Part shown: positions 20,907 to 30,929 of the stretch, one piece after another
Position numbering within the stretch: position 1 is the stretch's first letter
Layout: each line of letters opens with the position of its first letter
DNA from: Mycobacterium kiyosense
Lineage (GTDB): Bacteria > Actinomycetota > Actinomycetes > Mycobacteriales > Mycobacteriaceae
Direction: 5' to 3'
DNA length: 64,000 nt
Assembly: GCA_021654635.1 (NCBI GenBank)
Contig: AP025179.1
Span: forward strand, 3,286,001-3,350,000
Notes under the pieces: generated by a model
The model's database searches: none
The model's input: only the letters and a program-made list of their open reading frames with translations
What the model was told of the DNA's origin: nothing
Position numbers and translations under genes: made by a program

Positions 20907-23900
20907 ATGTCTGTTTTGATCGTGCCTGAAATCGTTGAGGCGGCTGCCGAGCAACTAGCCGGTATACGCACCACACTGGCCGACATCAGCACTGCGGCGC
21001 TGAGCGCTACCACCGAGGTAGCACCCGCCGCCGCAGACGAGGTGTCGGTGGCAATCGCCAAGTTATTCGGCACGTTCGGCAGCGAGTACCAGGCCATCAA
21101 TGCCCAAGCAACCGCGTATCACGAAGATTTCGTTGCGCTGCTGACTCGGGGCGCCACAGCCTACGCAGCCGCGGAGGCACTCAACGTGTCCGCGTTGCTC
21201 GACCTCGGACAACTGGTTACCGCCTTCGAGATCGGCGTCGGCAACCTCGCAACGCAGTTCAGCGGTGCCCTCAACGCCGCATTCGGATTGGGCGGCATCG
21301 GCGGAAGTATCAGCGGCACAGGCTCATTGGGTCTCAACGCAGCGACCGCTTTGCGTGCACTCACCGCACTGCCCACCCTGGGAGCGGGACTTGCGCTGCA
21401 GACCGGCGGTGCACTCACGTCGGGGCTGGGCTCCGGTTTGGCTCAGGCGGGGCAGTTGATCACCAATGCCGGGGTTGCCCTCGGCAACGCGGGCGCCCTG
21501 CTGTCGGTCACCGGCGCCGGCCTGACCGCGCAAGGCAATGCGGCCCTCGAGGCTCTGCTGAGCGGGTCACTTGGCGCCACCTTGACCGCCAGCCTGACCG
21601 CCAACTTCAATGCGATGCTGCCCAGCCTGGCTGAACTCGGGCAAACCGGTGGGCTTTTGATTGCCAACATCTCTGCGGCCCTGGGCGCTCTGCCGACGCT
21701 GGGCGCCAACATTGCCGGGGCTTTCCAGGGTGGCCTGGACACACTGCTCAACCTGGCCGGCAATTTCACTTTGCCGCCGTTCACATTCCCGACGCTGCCG
21801 CCGTTTACGTTCCCGTCGTTGCCGAACCTGGGTGCGATCATCAGCGGGTCGATCGATGCGGGAATCAACGGCCTGGTCAACCTGGCCGGCAGCTTCACGC
21901 TGCCGCCATTTGCCCTGCCGCCCTTCACTTTCCCGACTCTGCCGCCGTTCACCTTGCCCAACATTGGTGGGGCGATCAATGCCGGTATCAGCGGGCTGGT
22001 CAACCTGGCAGCGCAGCTGCCGTCATTGACGTTGCCGCCGTTCACCTTCCCGAGCCTGCCCCGTTCACCCTGCCGCCGTTCACCCTGCCCAACATCGGCG
22101 GGGCCATCAACGCCGGTATCAGCGGGCTGGTCAACCTGGGCGCCAACCTGGCAGCCCAACTGCCGTCGTTGACGTTGCCGCCGTTCACCTTCCCCAGCCT
22201 GCCCCCGTTCACCCTGCCGCCGTTCACCCTGCCCAACATCGGTGGGGCCATCACCGGCGGTATCAACACCCTGATCAACCTCGGCGCCAACCTGGCAGCC
22301 CAACTACCGTCATTGACGTTGCCGCCGTTCACCTTCCCGACCCTGCCCCCGTTCACCCTGCCCTCGCTGCCCAACATTGGTGCGGTCATTGGTGGGTCGA
22401 TCAACGCCGGGATCAACAGCCTGATCACCCTGGCCGGCAGTCTGCACCTGCCGCCGTTGACGTTGCCGCCGTTCACGCTGCCGACCCTGCCGCCGTTCAC
22501 CCTGCCCAACATCGGCGGGGCGATCACCGGCGGCATCAACACGTTGGTCAACCTGGGCGCCACCCTGGCAGCGCAACTGCCCTCACTGACGTTGCCGCCG
22601 TTCACCTTCCCGACCCTGCCCCCCTTCACCTTCCCGACGCTGCCCGGACTGCCCGACCTGAGCCTGGCCATCAACGCAGCACTGTCGGGCAACCTGAGCC
22701 TGAGCCTCAACGGTTTGTCCGCGGCGCTAAGCGGTGCTATCTCCACCGGACTCAACGGGCTCAACGCCGCCATCAACGCCGCCTTCTCCGGTGGCCTACC
22801 GGCCCTGGGCGCCACCCTGACCGGCGCCTTCAACGGCGGCCTGAACACCTTGATCCAGCTCGGTCAAACCCTGGCCGGCAGCTTCACCCTGCCGCCGATC
22901 ACCCTCCCGAGCCTGCCGCCGTTCACCCTGCCCAACATCGGTGGAGCGATCACCGGCGGTATCAACACCCTGATCAACCTCGGCACCAACCTGGCAGCCC
23001 AACTACCGTCATTGACGTTGCCGCCGTTCACCTTCCCGACCCTGCCCCCCTTCACCCTGCCACCGTTCAGCCTGCCCAACATCGGAGGGGCGATCAACGC
23101 CGGTATCAGCGGGCTGGTCAACCTGGCAGCGCAGCTGCCGTCATTGACGTTGCCGCCGTTCACCTTCCCGACCCTGCCCCCGTTCACCCTGCCGCCGTTC
23201 ACCCTGCCCAACATCGGCGGGGCCATCACCGGCGGCATCAACACCTGATCAACCTGGCGGCGCAACTGCCGTCATTGACGTTGCCGCCGTTCACCTTCCC
23301 GAGCCTGCCCCCGTTCACCCTGCCGCCGTTCACCCTGCCCAACATCGGCGGGGCCATCAACGCCGGTATCAGCGGGCTGGTCAACCTGGGCGCCAACCTG
23401 GCAGCGCAGCTGCCGTCGTTGACGTTGCCGCCGTTCACCTTCCCCAGCCTGCCCCCGTTCACCCTGCCGCCGTTCACCCTGCCCAACATCGGTGGGGCCA
23501 TCACCGGCGGTATCAACACCCTGATCAACCTCGGCGCCAACCTGGCAGCCCAACTACCGTCATTGACGTTGCCGCCGTTCACCTTCCCGACCCTGCCCCC
23601 GTTCACCCTGCCCTCGCTGCCCAACATTGGTGCGGTCATTGGTGGGTCGATCAACGCCGGGATCAACAGCCTGATCACCCTGGCCGGCAGTCTGCACCTG
23701 CCGCCGTTGACGTTGCCGCCGTTCACGCTGCCGACCCTGCCGCCGTTCACCCTGCCCAACATCGGCGGGGCGATCACCGGCGGCATCAACACGTTGGTCA
23801 ACCTGGGCGCCACCCTGGCAGCGCAACTGCCCTCACTGACGTTGCCGCCGTTCACCTTCCCGACCCTGCCCCCCTTCACCTTCCCGACGCTGCCCGGACT

Positions 23901-26116
23901 GCCCGACCTGAGCCTGGCCATCAACGCAGCACTGTCGGGCAACCTGAGCCTGAGCCTCAACGGTTTGTCCGCGGCGCTAAGCGGTGCTATCTCCACCGGA
24001 CTCAACGGGCTCAACGCCGCCATCAACGCCGCCTTCTCCGGTGGCCTACCGGCCCTGGGCGCCACCCTGACCGGCGCCTTCAACGGCGGCCTGAACACCT
24101 TGATCCAGCTCGGTCAAACCCTGGCCGGCAGCTTCACCCTGCCGCCGATCACCCTCCCGAGCCTGCCCCGTTCACCCTGCCCAACATCGGTGGAGCGATC
24201 ACCGGCGGTATCAACACCCTGATCAACCTCGGCACCAACCTGGCAGCCCAACTACCGTCATTGACGTTGCCGCCGTTCACCTTCCCGACCCTGCCCCCTT
24301 CACCCTGCCACCGTTCAGCCTGCCCAACATCGGTGGGGCGATCAACGCCGGTATCAGCGGGCTGGTCAACCTGGCAGCGCGGCTGCCGTCATTGACGTTG
24401 CCGCCGTTCACCTTCCCGACCCTGCCCCCGTTCACCCTGCCGCCGTTCACCCTGCCCAACATCGGCGGGGCCATCACCGGCGGCATCAACACCCTGATCA
24501 ACCTGGCGGCGCAGCTGCCGTCATTGACGTTGCCGCCGTTCACCTTCCCGAGCCTGCCCCCGTTCACCCTGCCGCCGTTCACCCTGCCCAACATCGGCGG
24601 GGCCATCAACGCCGGTATCAGCGGGCTGGTCAACCTGGGCGCCAACCTGGCAGCGCAGCTGCCGTCATTGACGTTGCCGCCGTTCACCTTCCCGACCCTG
24701 CCCCCGTTCACCCTGCCGCCGTTCACCCTGCCCAACATCGGCGGGGCCATCACCGGCGGTATCAACACCCTGATCAACCTCGGCGCCAACCTGGCAGCCC
24801 AACTACCGTCATTGACGTTGCCGCCGTTCACCTTCCCGAGCCTGCCCCCGTTCACCCTGCCACCGTTCACCCTGCCCAACATCGGTGGAGCGATCAACGC
24901 CGGTATCAGCGGGCTGGTCAACCTGGGCGCCAACCTGGCAGCGCAGCTGCCGTCATTGACGTTGCCGCCGTTCACCTTCCCGACCCTGCCCCCTTCACCC
25001 TGCCGCCGTTCACCCTGCCCAACATCGGTGGGGCCATCACCGGCGGTATCAACACCTTGATCAACCTCGGCGCCAACCTGGCAGCCCAACTACCGTCATT
25101 GACGTTGCCGCCGTTCACCTTCCCGACCCTGCCCCCTTCACCCTGCCCCCTTCACCCTGCCCACGCTGCCAAACCTGCCGGAACTGTCGGCTGCACTGAA
25201 CGCAGCGTTGTCGGGAAGCCTGGGCGTAGGGCTGAATGGATTGTCTGCAGCGTTCAATGGCGCCATCTCCACCGGACTCAACGGACTCAGCATCGCCATC
25301 AATGGCGGGTTGCCAGCCATCACCGGTGTCTTCAGTGGCGGCTTGAACGGCCTCATCACCGCCGGTCAGACCCTGGCGGGCACCCTGAGCGCGGGTCTGC
25401 CCGCCCTCAACGCGGCATTCAACAACGCCCTGTCGAGCAGCTTCGGCGCCGGACTCAACGGGCTCACGACCATCTCCGCAGCCTTGAATGGAGCCTTTGG
25501 GACAGGCCTGAGCAGCCTGAACGCCGCCATCAACACAGCATTTAGCGCCGGGCTTCCGGCTTTGAATGCGGCCATCACTGGCGGCCTTTCGAACTTCAGC
25601 GCGATGATCAACGCCAGCCTCGCCGGCCTGAACGCTTCGTTGACCGCCAACATCAGCGCGAACATCGGTGCGGCGCTGTCGGGATCGATCAACGGTGCCG
25701 TCTCAGCTCTGGTGGACGCCGGCCAGGCGCTCTCTGCCACCTTCGGTTCCGGGTTGACCGGTCTGGCACAGGTTGGCGCAGGTCTGACCAACAACCTGCT
25801 TGCCGCACTGAGCGGCACCGGCCAGACCGGGATGGCGCTGGCCAACATCTGGGCGAACGCCGTCGCCCAGGTCAGCAACGTGGTGGGCGGTGCGCTGAAT
25901 GCCAGCATCGGTGCAGGACTGTCGGGATTCGGCCAGACCGGTGGGGTGTTGGGAGCCACCCTCGCAGGTGCCCTCACCGGTCTCACCCAAACTGGCGGTT
26001 CCATCCTGACAGCGCTGAACCACACCGCCCTCGACCTCGCTGTTTCGCTCAGCAACGCCTTGCTCAACCTCCAACTGGCGCTGCAGGCCAGCATCGGCGT
26101 TTCCGTCGGGACGTAG
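20907..26116 (+). CDS. Giant PE-family protein with LPPFT-type repeats, frame broken in the repeat region
   Basis: Starts with a PE domain of about 95 residues (MSVLIVPEIVEAAAEQLAG; Pro7-Glu8), which in this family directs export through ESX-5. Then comes an Ala/Leu/Gly-rich linker and from about 21770 a long array alternating LPPFTFPTLPPFTLP-type stretches with helical GGINTLINLGANLAAQLPS stretches. The tail (about 25150-26116) is a non-repeated Ala/Gly/Leu-rich region. This is neither PGRS nor classical MPTR. The frame shifts seven times by one lost base, each in or next to a C run of the repeat (about 22060, 23246, 24166, 24295, 24990, 25134, 25147). Restoring these bases gives about 1738 aa. 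ATG 20907 is chosen over 20901 because GGGGAG ends 6 bp before it. Confidence 0.8.
22155..24652 (+). repeat. 1.25-kb tandem duplication inside the PE repeat gene
   Basis: The stretch from about 22155 recurs at about 23405 with a 1250-bp offset, and both copies are almost identical base for base, including the non-repetitive island with PGLPDLSLAINAALSGN. Offsets fall to 1249 and then 1248 where single C bases are missing. With lost bases restored the period is 1251 bp, or 417 codons, so the duplication would keep the frame. Each copy itself holds several units of about 47 residues. Near-identity suggests a recent event or a long-read assembly artefact. Confidence 0.85.
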
Positions 26117-26137
26117 CAACAAGATCCCCAGCGGCGC

Positions 26138-26183
26138 GGCACCGGAAGTCTGGTCGGTCTAACCACCGCGGACTTCTGGTGCC
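26138..26183. terminator. Long hairpin between convergent genes, candidate terminator
   Basis: GGCACCGGAAGTC (26138-26150) pairs with GACTTCTGGTGCC (26171-26183): 13 bp with one G-U pair. An inner TGGT/ACCA extends the stem. It lies 22 bp after the stop of the PE repeat gene. There is no T-tract, which is common for mycobacterial terminators. Confidence 0.6.
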
Positions 26184-26285
26184 GTGGCCGTCCCCGCAAA
26201 CCTCAGGCCGCGGGATCCGCGAATTCGTTTGTGGCGCAGCAACAATGGCTAGGCACATCAACGGCTAGGCACTGCTCGACCAACG

Positions 26286-26309
26286 GGTGCCGCCAAGCAG
26301 CGCGGCACC
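26286..26309. terminator. Second hairpin serving the opposite-strand PE gene
   Basis: GGTGCCGC (26286-26293) and GCGGCACC (26302-26309) form an 8-bp GC-rich stem with an 8-base loop, 25 bp past the stop of the minus-strand PE gene at 26335. With the hairpin at 26138-26183 it insulates the convergent pair. No T-tract on either strand. Confidence 0.5.
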
Positions 26310-26334
26310 ACCCGTCTGGATAGGGCAGATCTAC

Positions 26335-28140
26335 TCAGTTAGCGATCGAGTCGGCGAGTGTGCGGAATCCGGTGTTGGCCAACAGTTGGAACAGCCCGCC
26401 GAACTTCGTCCCGCCCAAGGTCAGGTTGATCGGGATAGAGATCCCAAGCACGGATATCGGCACCGTCGCCGTGATGGCATGCGGCGGGACAAGGAGGCCG
26501 TTGAAGGGCAAGTGCGCGACGACCGGAATGTTGATGGGCCCGGTGAGGGTACTGAGGATAGGAACATCGAACGTGACGGGCAGCGGTACATCCACAATTG
26601 CCTCGCCGTTGAGTAGACCGTTCAACACATATGCCGGCGCGTCGACCAGTCCGCCAGCCACCTGGACGGGGTTTCCGGTCGCGATGCCTCCCCCGATCAC
26701 CGTTCCGGCGGTGGCGAGCCCGTTGAGTCCGGCAACCGGCGCCCCCGCGACGCCGAACAGGAGTGAGAGCGGCAAGCCGAAGTTCGCGCCCAGCACCAGT
26801 GCCGGGGGGTTGACTGTTCCGCTGATTGTTGTCGAGACGCTCGTATCCGCCAGCGCGGTAAAGAATCTGCCCAGGTTGTTGGTCATCTGGGCGGGCACGG
26901 AATGAGCCGGCATCAAGGTGCTGAGGCCGCTCAGGTTCTGGCCGGGCAGGCTGATCACCGGGAAGAGGTCTCCCACCGGGCCCACCAGCTTGATGTCGGC
27001 CAGATTATGGGTGTCGAATCCACTCAGGAAGACGTTGAGCACCGCCGACGTCCCATCGGTGACCGCGAGATGGTATTGGCCGGTAGCCAGATCCTGGTTG
27101 ACTTTCGCCCAGTCCGACGGGAAATGAGCCAGGTTGGCCGACAAATCCCGATTGAAAGCCGAGAATGACGTGCTGAGCGTCTGCCAGTTCCCCGCCGTGC
27201 CGCTGAGCGTGCCATTGACGGCAGTCTGCACCGCCAAGGCCGGGCCGCCCGACATCAGGTACGCCAAGCTCGCCTGCCCCACGAGGGCAGGATGCTGTGC
27301 GACGTAGGCCAATTCGGCGCCGATCTGCATCGCGTAGCCCTGCTGGTTGGCGACGATCTGGCGCAGCAGCGGGAACGGGTCGGCGGCAAACGCGGCATTT
27401 AGCGCGGCCAGATTGTTGCCGGTGTTGATGAACAGCTGCTGCCACGCCCCGCCAACGGCGGGGGCCGTGGTCACTACACCGGTGGTCGGGAAGAGTCCCG
27501 GGAACAGCAGGGAGCCCAGCCCCTGTAATTGGCCGGTGAGGAACTGTCCGCCGGTGCCGCCGATCAGTGCGGAGATACCGGCGCCGAATTGCTGCCCGGC
27601 CGAGTTCAATATGGATCCGAACGGCCCGTTACCGACCAGCGACGTCAGCACGCCGTTGCCGCCGATGAGCGGGCCCAGCAGACCGCCGGTGCCACCGAAG
27701 AGGATCGGGTCCAGCAGCCCGCCGGAGCCGCCGAGCAGGCCGCCCAGGCCGGTGCCGCTGGTGCTGGTTCCACCTCCGAGAATGCTGCCGAGTAATCCGC
27801 CGAGTGGATCGGTCGCGGCTGCTGCGGCCGATGTGTCCAGCAGCTGCTTCTCAGCGTTGGCTATCTCAGCTCCGATATACGCCGCCGCGCTGGTACTCAG
27901 AACACGGACGAACTCGGCGTGAAATGCCGCGGCCTGGGCGTTGGCCTGCTGAAATTCTGCTCCCAGCGTGCCGAAGAGCCGCGCCACCGCCGCGGAGACT
28001 TCGTCGGAGGCAGCGACCGCGATCTGCGTCGTCGGTGCCGACGCTGCCGCCGCCGTCTCACCTATTGAGGCACCGATATCAGCCAGTTGACCCGTTGCCG
28101 TCGCTACCAGTCCCGGATCGATTACCAACGACACAGCCAT
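26335..28140 (-). CDS. PE-family protein with variant DPG motif and PE_PGRS-type C-terminal domain
   Basis: A 601-residue protein. The first about 95 residues have a PE-domain pattern (MAVSLVIDPGLVATATGQLAD, later SAAVARLFGTLGAEFQQANAQAAAFHAEF), but the usual Pro-Glu is Pro-Gly. A short Gly-rich segment (about 105-175) follows with GGxGG-type runs, much less than a true PGRS. From about residue 250 there is a folded-looking region (ADPFPLLRQIVANQQGY, then LADIKLVGPVGDLFPVISLPG) shared in pattern with the neighbouring PE_PGRS gene upstream. PE proteins are usually exported to the cell surface; the role of this domain is unknown. Intact frame. Confidence 0.8.
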   Translation of the reverse strand: MAVSLVIDPGLVATATGQLADIGASIGETAAAASAPTTQIAVAASDEVSAAVARLFGTLGAEFQQANAQAAAFHAEFVRVLSTSAAAYIGAEIANAEKQLLDTSAAAAATDPLGGLLGSILGGGTSTSGTGLGGLLGGSGGLLDPILFGGTGGLLGPLIGGNGVLTSLVGNGPFGSILNSAGQQFGAGISALIGGTGGQFLTGQLQGLGSLLFPGLFPTTGVVTTAPAVGGAWQQLFINTGNNLAALNAAFAADPFPLLRQIVANQQGYAMQIGAELAYVAQHPALVGQASLAYLMSGGPALAVQTAVNGTLSGTAGNWQTLSTSFSAFNRDLSANLAHFPSDWAKVNQDLATGQYHLAVTDGTSAVLNVFLSGFDTHNLADIKLVGPVGDLFPVISLPGQNLSGLSTLMPAHSVPAQMTNNLGRFFTALADTSVSTTISGTVNPPALVLGANFGLPLSLLFGVAGAPVAGLNGLATAGTVIGGGIATGNPVQVAGGLVDAPAYVLNGLLNGEAIVDVPLPVTFDVPILSTLTGPINIPVVAHLPFNGLLVPPHAITATVPISVLGISIPINLTLGGTKFGGLFQLLANTGFRTLADSIAN

Positions 28141-28237
28141 CTCCCGTCGACGCCTGGCATTCGGGCGGGTGTTACCCCAATGACGTCGCGTTCAAACCCC
28201 GAATTTTCGTTCGGGCGGGAAGTGCCGGCGTGTGGCG

Positions 28238-30806
28238 CTACGAAATCGCAGCTGCGAGTTGCGCCGGTGCGTAACCCAGCAGCGCCGGGACGATGCCGCC
28301 GGTGGTCGTACCGCCGAGCACGATGGAGATCGGCGGCAGCGGAGACAGGTTCACGGTTGCGGTGAACGGCCGCAGCGGCGAGAGGATGCCGCCGACCGGA
28401 ACACCGATGGTCGCCGGAGGCAATCCGGACAGCGACAACGCCAGCGGCAGCGTCACCTGACCGTTGAGGAAGGCGTCGGTGATGGCTGCCGGAGCGTCGA
28501 CGAGTGAGGTCAAGGCCGCCGAGATGTTGCCCGCCTGAAGCGCGCCGATGAACGTCGTCGCGCTGCTGACCGTCGCCATCGTGCTGGTGAGCGGCGCTCC
28601 CAGGGCGTCGACGGCCAGCGCCAGCGGAAGACCGAATGTGATGCTGCCGCTGAGCGTCGCGGCATTGATCACCGCCGCGATATTGGTGTCCAACGCGGTG
28701 TTGATCACGTTCGTGACGTTCTGCGCGAAGTCGCCGGGGATGCTCAGTATGGGCAGCAGATCACCCAGGGTGCCGACCAGCTTGATGTTCGACAGATCGG
28801 AAGCGTTCAGACCGGTCACAAGGGTATTCAGCACCGCCCCGCCGACTGCGCGCAACGCACCGCTGGTATCTCCCGCCAGCAGATCCTGGAAGGCCACCTG
28901 CAAACTGAACGGGATTCCGGCCACGCCGATGGTGAAGTCGCGGGCCGCATTGGTGAGCGACGTCAGGGTCAGCCGCCCGTAGTCGTATTGGTTGGCCAGG
29001 ATCTGCTGAAGGAACGGCGACGGGTCAGCGAGGTATGCCGTGCCGATGCTGCGCAGGTTGGCGACCGTGTTGTTGAGCAGGTCTTCGTACGGCTGCAAGA
29101 TCGGGACGCTTGCGGCCAGGCCCGGCGCGGCGGCCGCCGCAGCGGGTAGCCCCAGCGCTCTGAACAAGCTGTGGCCCGGTTGGCCGGCAGCTCCGCTGAC
29201 CCCGTTCGGTGCGCCGCCGGCGCCACCCACTCCGCCGTCTCCGCCGAAGACGACGGCGTTGCCGCCGTTGCCGCCGGCGCCTCCGCCGCCACCGATGCCC
29301 GCCCCGAGTCCGCCGGAGCCACCGACCCCACCCGCACCACCGGCACCGAACAATGCCGTGCCACCACCGGCGCCCCCGACACCGCCGGTACCACCGGCCA
29401 GGTTGGTGCGGGCGGTCGAGCCGCCGACACCCCGAGGCCGCCGTCTCCCCACTGCCGGCCAGCAAGCCGCCGGTACCGCCCGCGCCGCCCACGCCGCCGG
29501 TCCCACCTGGACCGCCCGTCAGGGTGCTGGAATTCGTGTTGTTTCCGCCGGTACCTCCCGTACCTCCAGTACCTCCGTTGCCGAACAAGCCAGCGTGGCC
29601 TCCGGCGCCTCCGGCGCCGCCGTTGCCCGCACTGGTCAAGGGCGTGTTATTGGCGCCATTACCGCCGATCCCACCGCCACCACCATTGCCGAACAACAGG
29701 CCGGCGCTGCCGCCGGCTCCGCCGACCCCACCCGTTTGACTGGACAGCAGGGAGGTCGAGCCCGCAGCGCCGGCTCCACCGGCGCCGCCGAAGCCCACCA
29801 ATCCAACGTTGCCGCCGGCACCGCCACTTCCGCTGTTGGTGCCGCCCGCGTTCCCGCCGGCCCCGCCATTGCCGACGAAGGTGCTGCCGCCGCTGCCGCC
29901 TCCCGCCGCGCTGCTCGACCCGCCGTCGCCGCCGTGTCCGAAGAAGGCGTTTCCACCGGCACCGCCGGCAGCGGTAAGGCTGGACCCACCGGCACCACCG
30001 TTGCCAATGAAACCGCCGTCCGCACCCGCCAGCCCCGACCCGGCCCCGGCGCTACCGCCATTGCCGTAGAAAACCCCGGCGTGACCGGGGGTGCCGCCGG
30101 AGGGCCCGCTGCCCCCGCTGCCGCCGTCGCCGAACAGCACGGCGTTACCACCCGCGCCGCCCGCGCCGATGATCGTGCCGATGCCGCCGGCACCGCCCGC
30201 ACCACCGGCGCCGAACAGCAACCCGCCCCTGCCACCGGCCCCACCGACGCCGACCGCGGTGAGCCCGTCCGTTCCGCCGGCCCCACCGACACCACCGTTA
30301 CCGATCAATCCGGCGGCTCCGCCGTTGCCGCCGGCACCGCCGTTCGGCCCGCCAGTACCGCCGGCGCCTCCGTTGCCGTACAGCAGCCCGCCGGGCGCGC
30401 CGTTTCCGCCTGCCCCGGAACCCGTCCCGGCCGCGCCGTCGGCGCCGTTACCGATCAGCGGGCGGCCCAGCAACGACTGCGTGGGTGCATTGACCACGTC
30501 GAGCAGCGACTGCAGCGGTGATGCGGCCGCGGTCTCCGCGGCCGCATAGGACGCCGCCCCGGCGCTCAGAGTCTGGACGAATTGCGCGTGGAAAGCCGTC
30601 GCCTGCGCATTGAGAGCCTGGAACTGCTGGCCGTAGGTGCCGAACAACCGCGAGACCGCGGCCGACACGTCGTCGGCAGCGGCGGCCGCCACACCGGTAG
30701 TGGGGCCCGCTGCCGCGGCAGCGGCGTCCTCCAACACCGTGCGCAGGCCGGCCAGATTGGCGGCCGCTGATGTAACCAGATCGGGGGTGGCGACTAGGAA
30801 GGACAT
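28238..30806 (-). CDS. PE_PGRS protein with unique C-terminal domain, frameshifted as sequenced
   Basis: Starts MSFLVATPDLVTSAAANLAGLRT, a PE domain with Pro-Asp in place of Pro-Glu, running to about residue 95. The GRPLIGNGADGA linker, typical of PE_PGRS proteins, is followed by about 330 residues of GGxGG repeats. A C-terminal non-repeat domain of about 310 residues comes last (ADPSPFLQQILANQYDYG; LSNIKLVGTLGDLLPILSIPG). The frame breaks at about 29427-29452, where two G runs (minus-strand view) each lack one base. Restored length is about 856 aa. It sits beside pheT, where M. tuberculosis has PE_PGRS30, but on the other strand relative to pheT, so I do not call it the ortholog. Confidence 0.82.
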
Positions 30807-30929
30807 CAGCAGCTCCACTCGATCAATGTCGGAGGTCACCCGATGTGGCCGACGAGAAACGGAGCCTAGTGGCGACAAAAGGTTACGCGCGGGAAAACGT
30901 GCCATTTCCACAGCGATCCCGCAGCGTCG

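Noticed and set aside
21443-25089. Minus-strand repeat-rich frames (VNGGRVGKVNGGN type) opposite the PE repeat gene
   Set aside because: Mirror of the LPPFT repeats. The plus strand has a PE domain and ribosome-binding site; the minus strand has neither.
22000-25150. Possible CRISPR array because of regular repeats
   Set aside because: Repeats are in-frame protein repeats without unique spacers, and there are no cas genes.
29040-30521. Plus-strand frame of about 490 codons opposite PE_PGRS
   Set aside because: Ala/Pro/Thr-rich reading of the reverse of Gly-Gly repeats; no PE domain or other motif.
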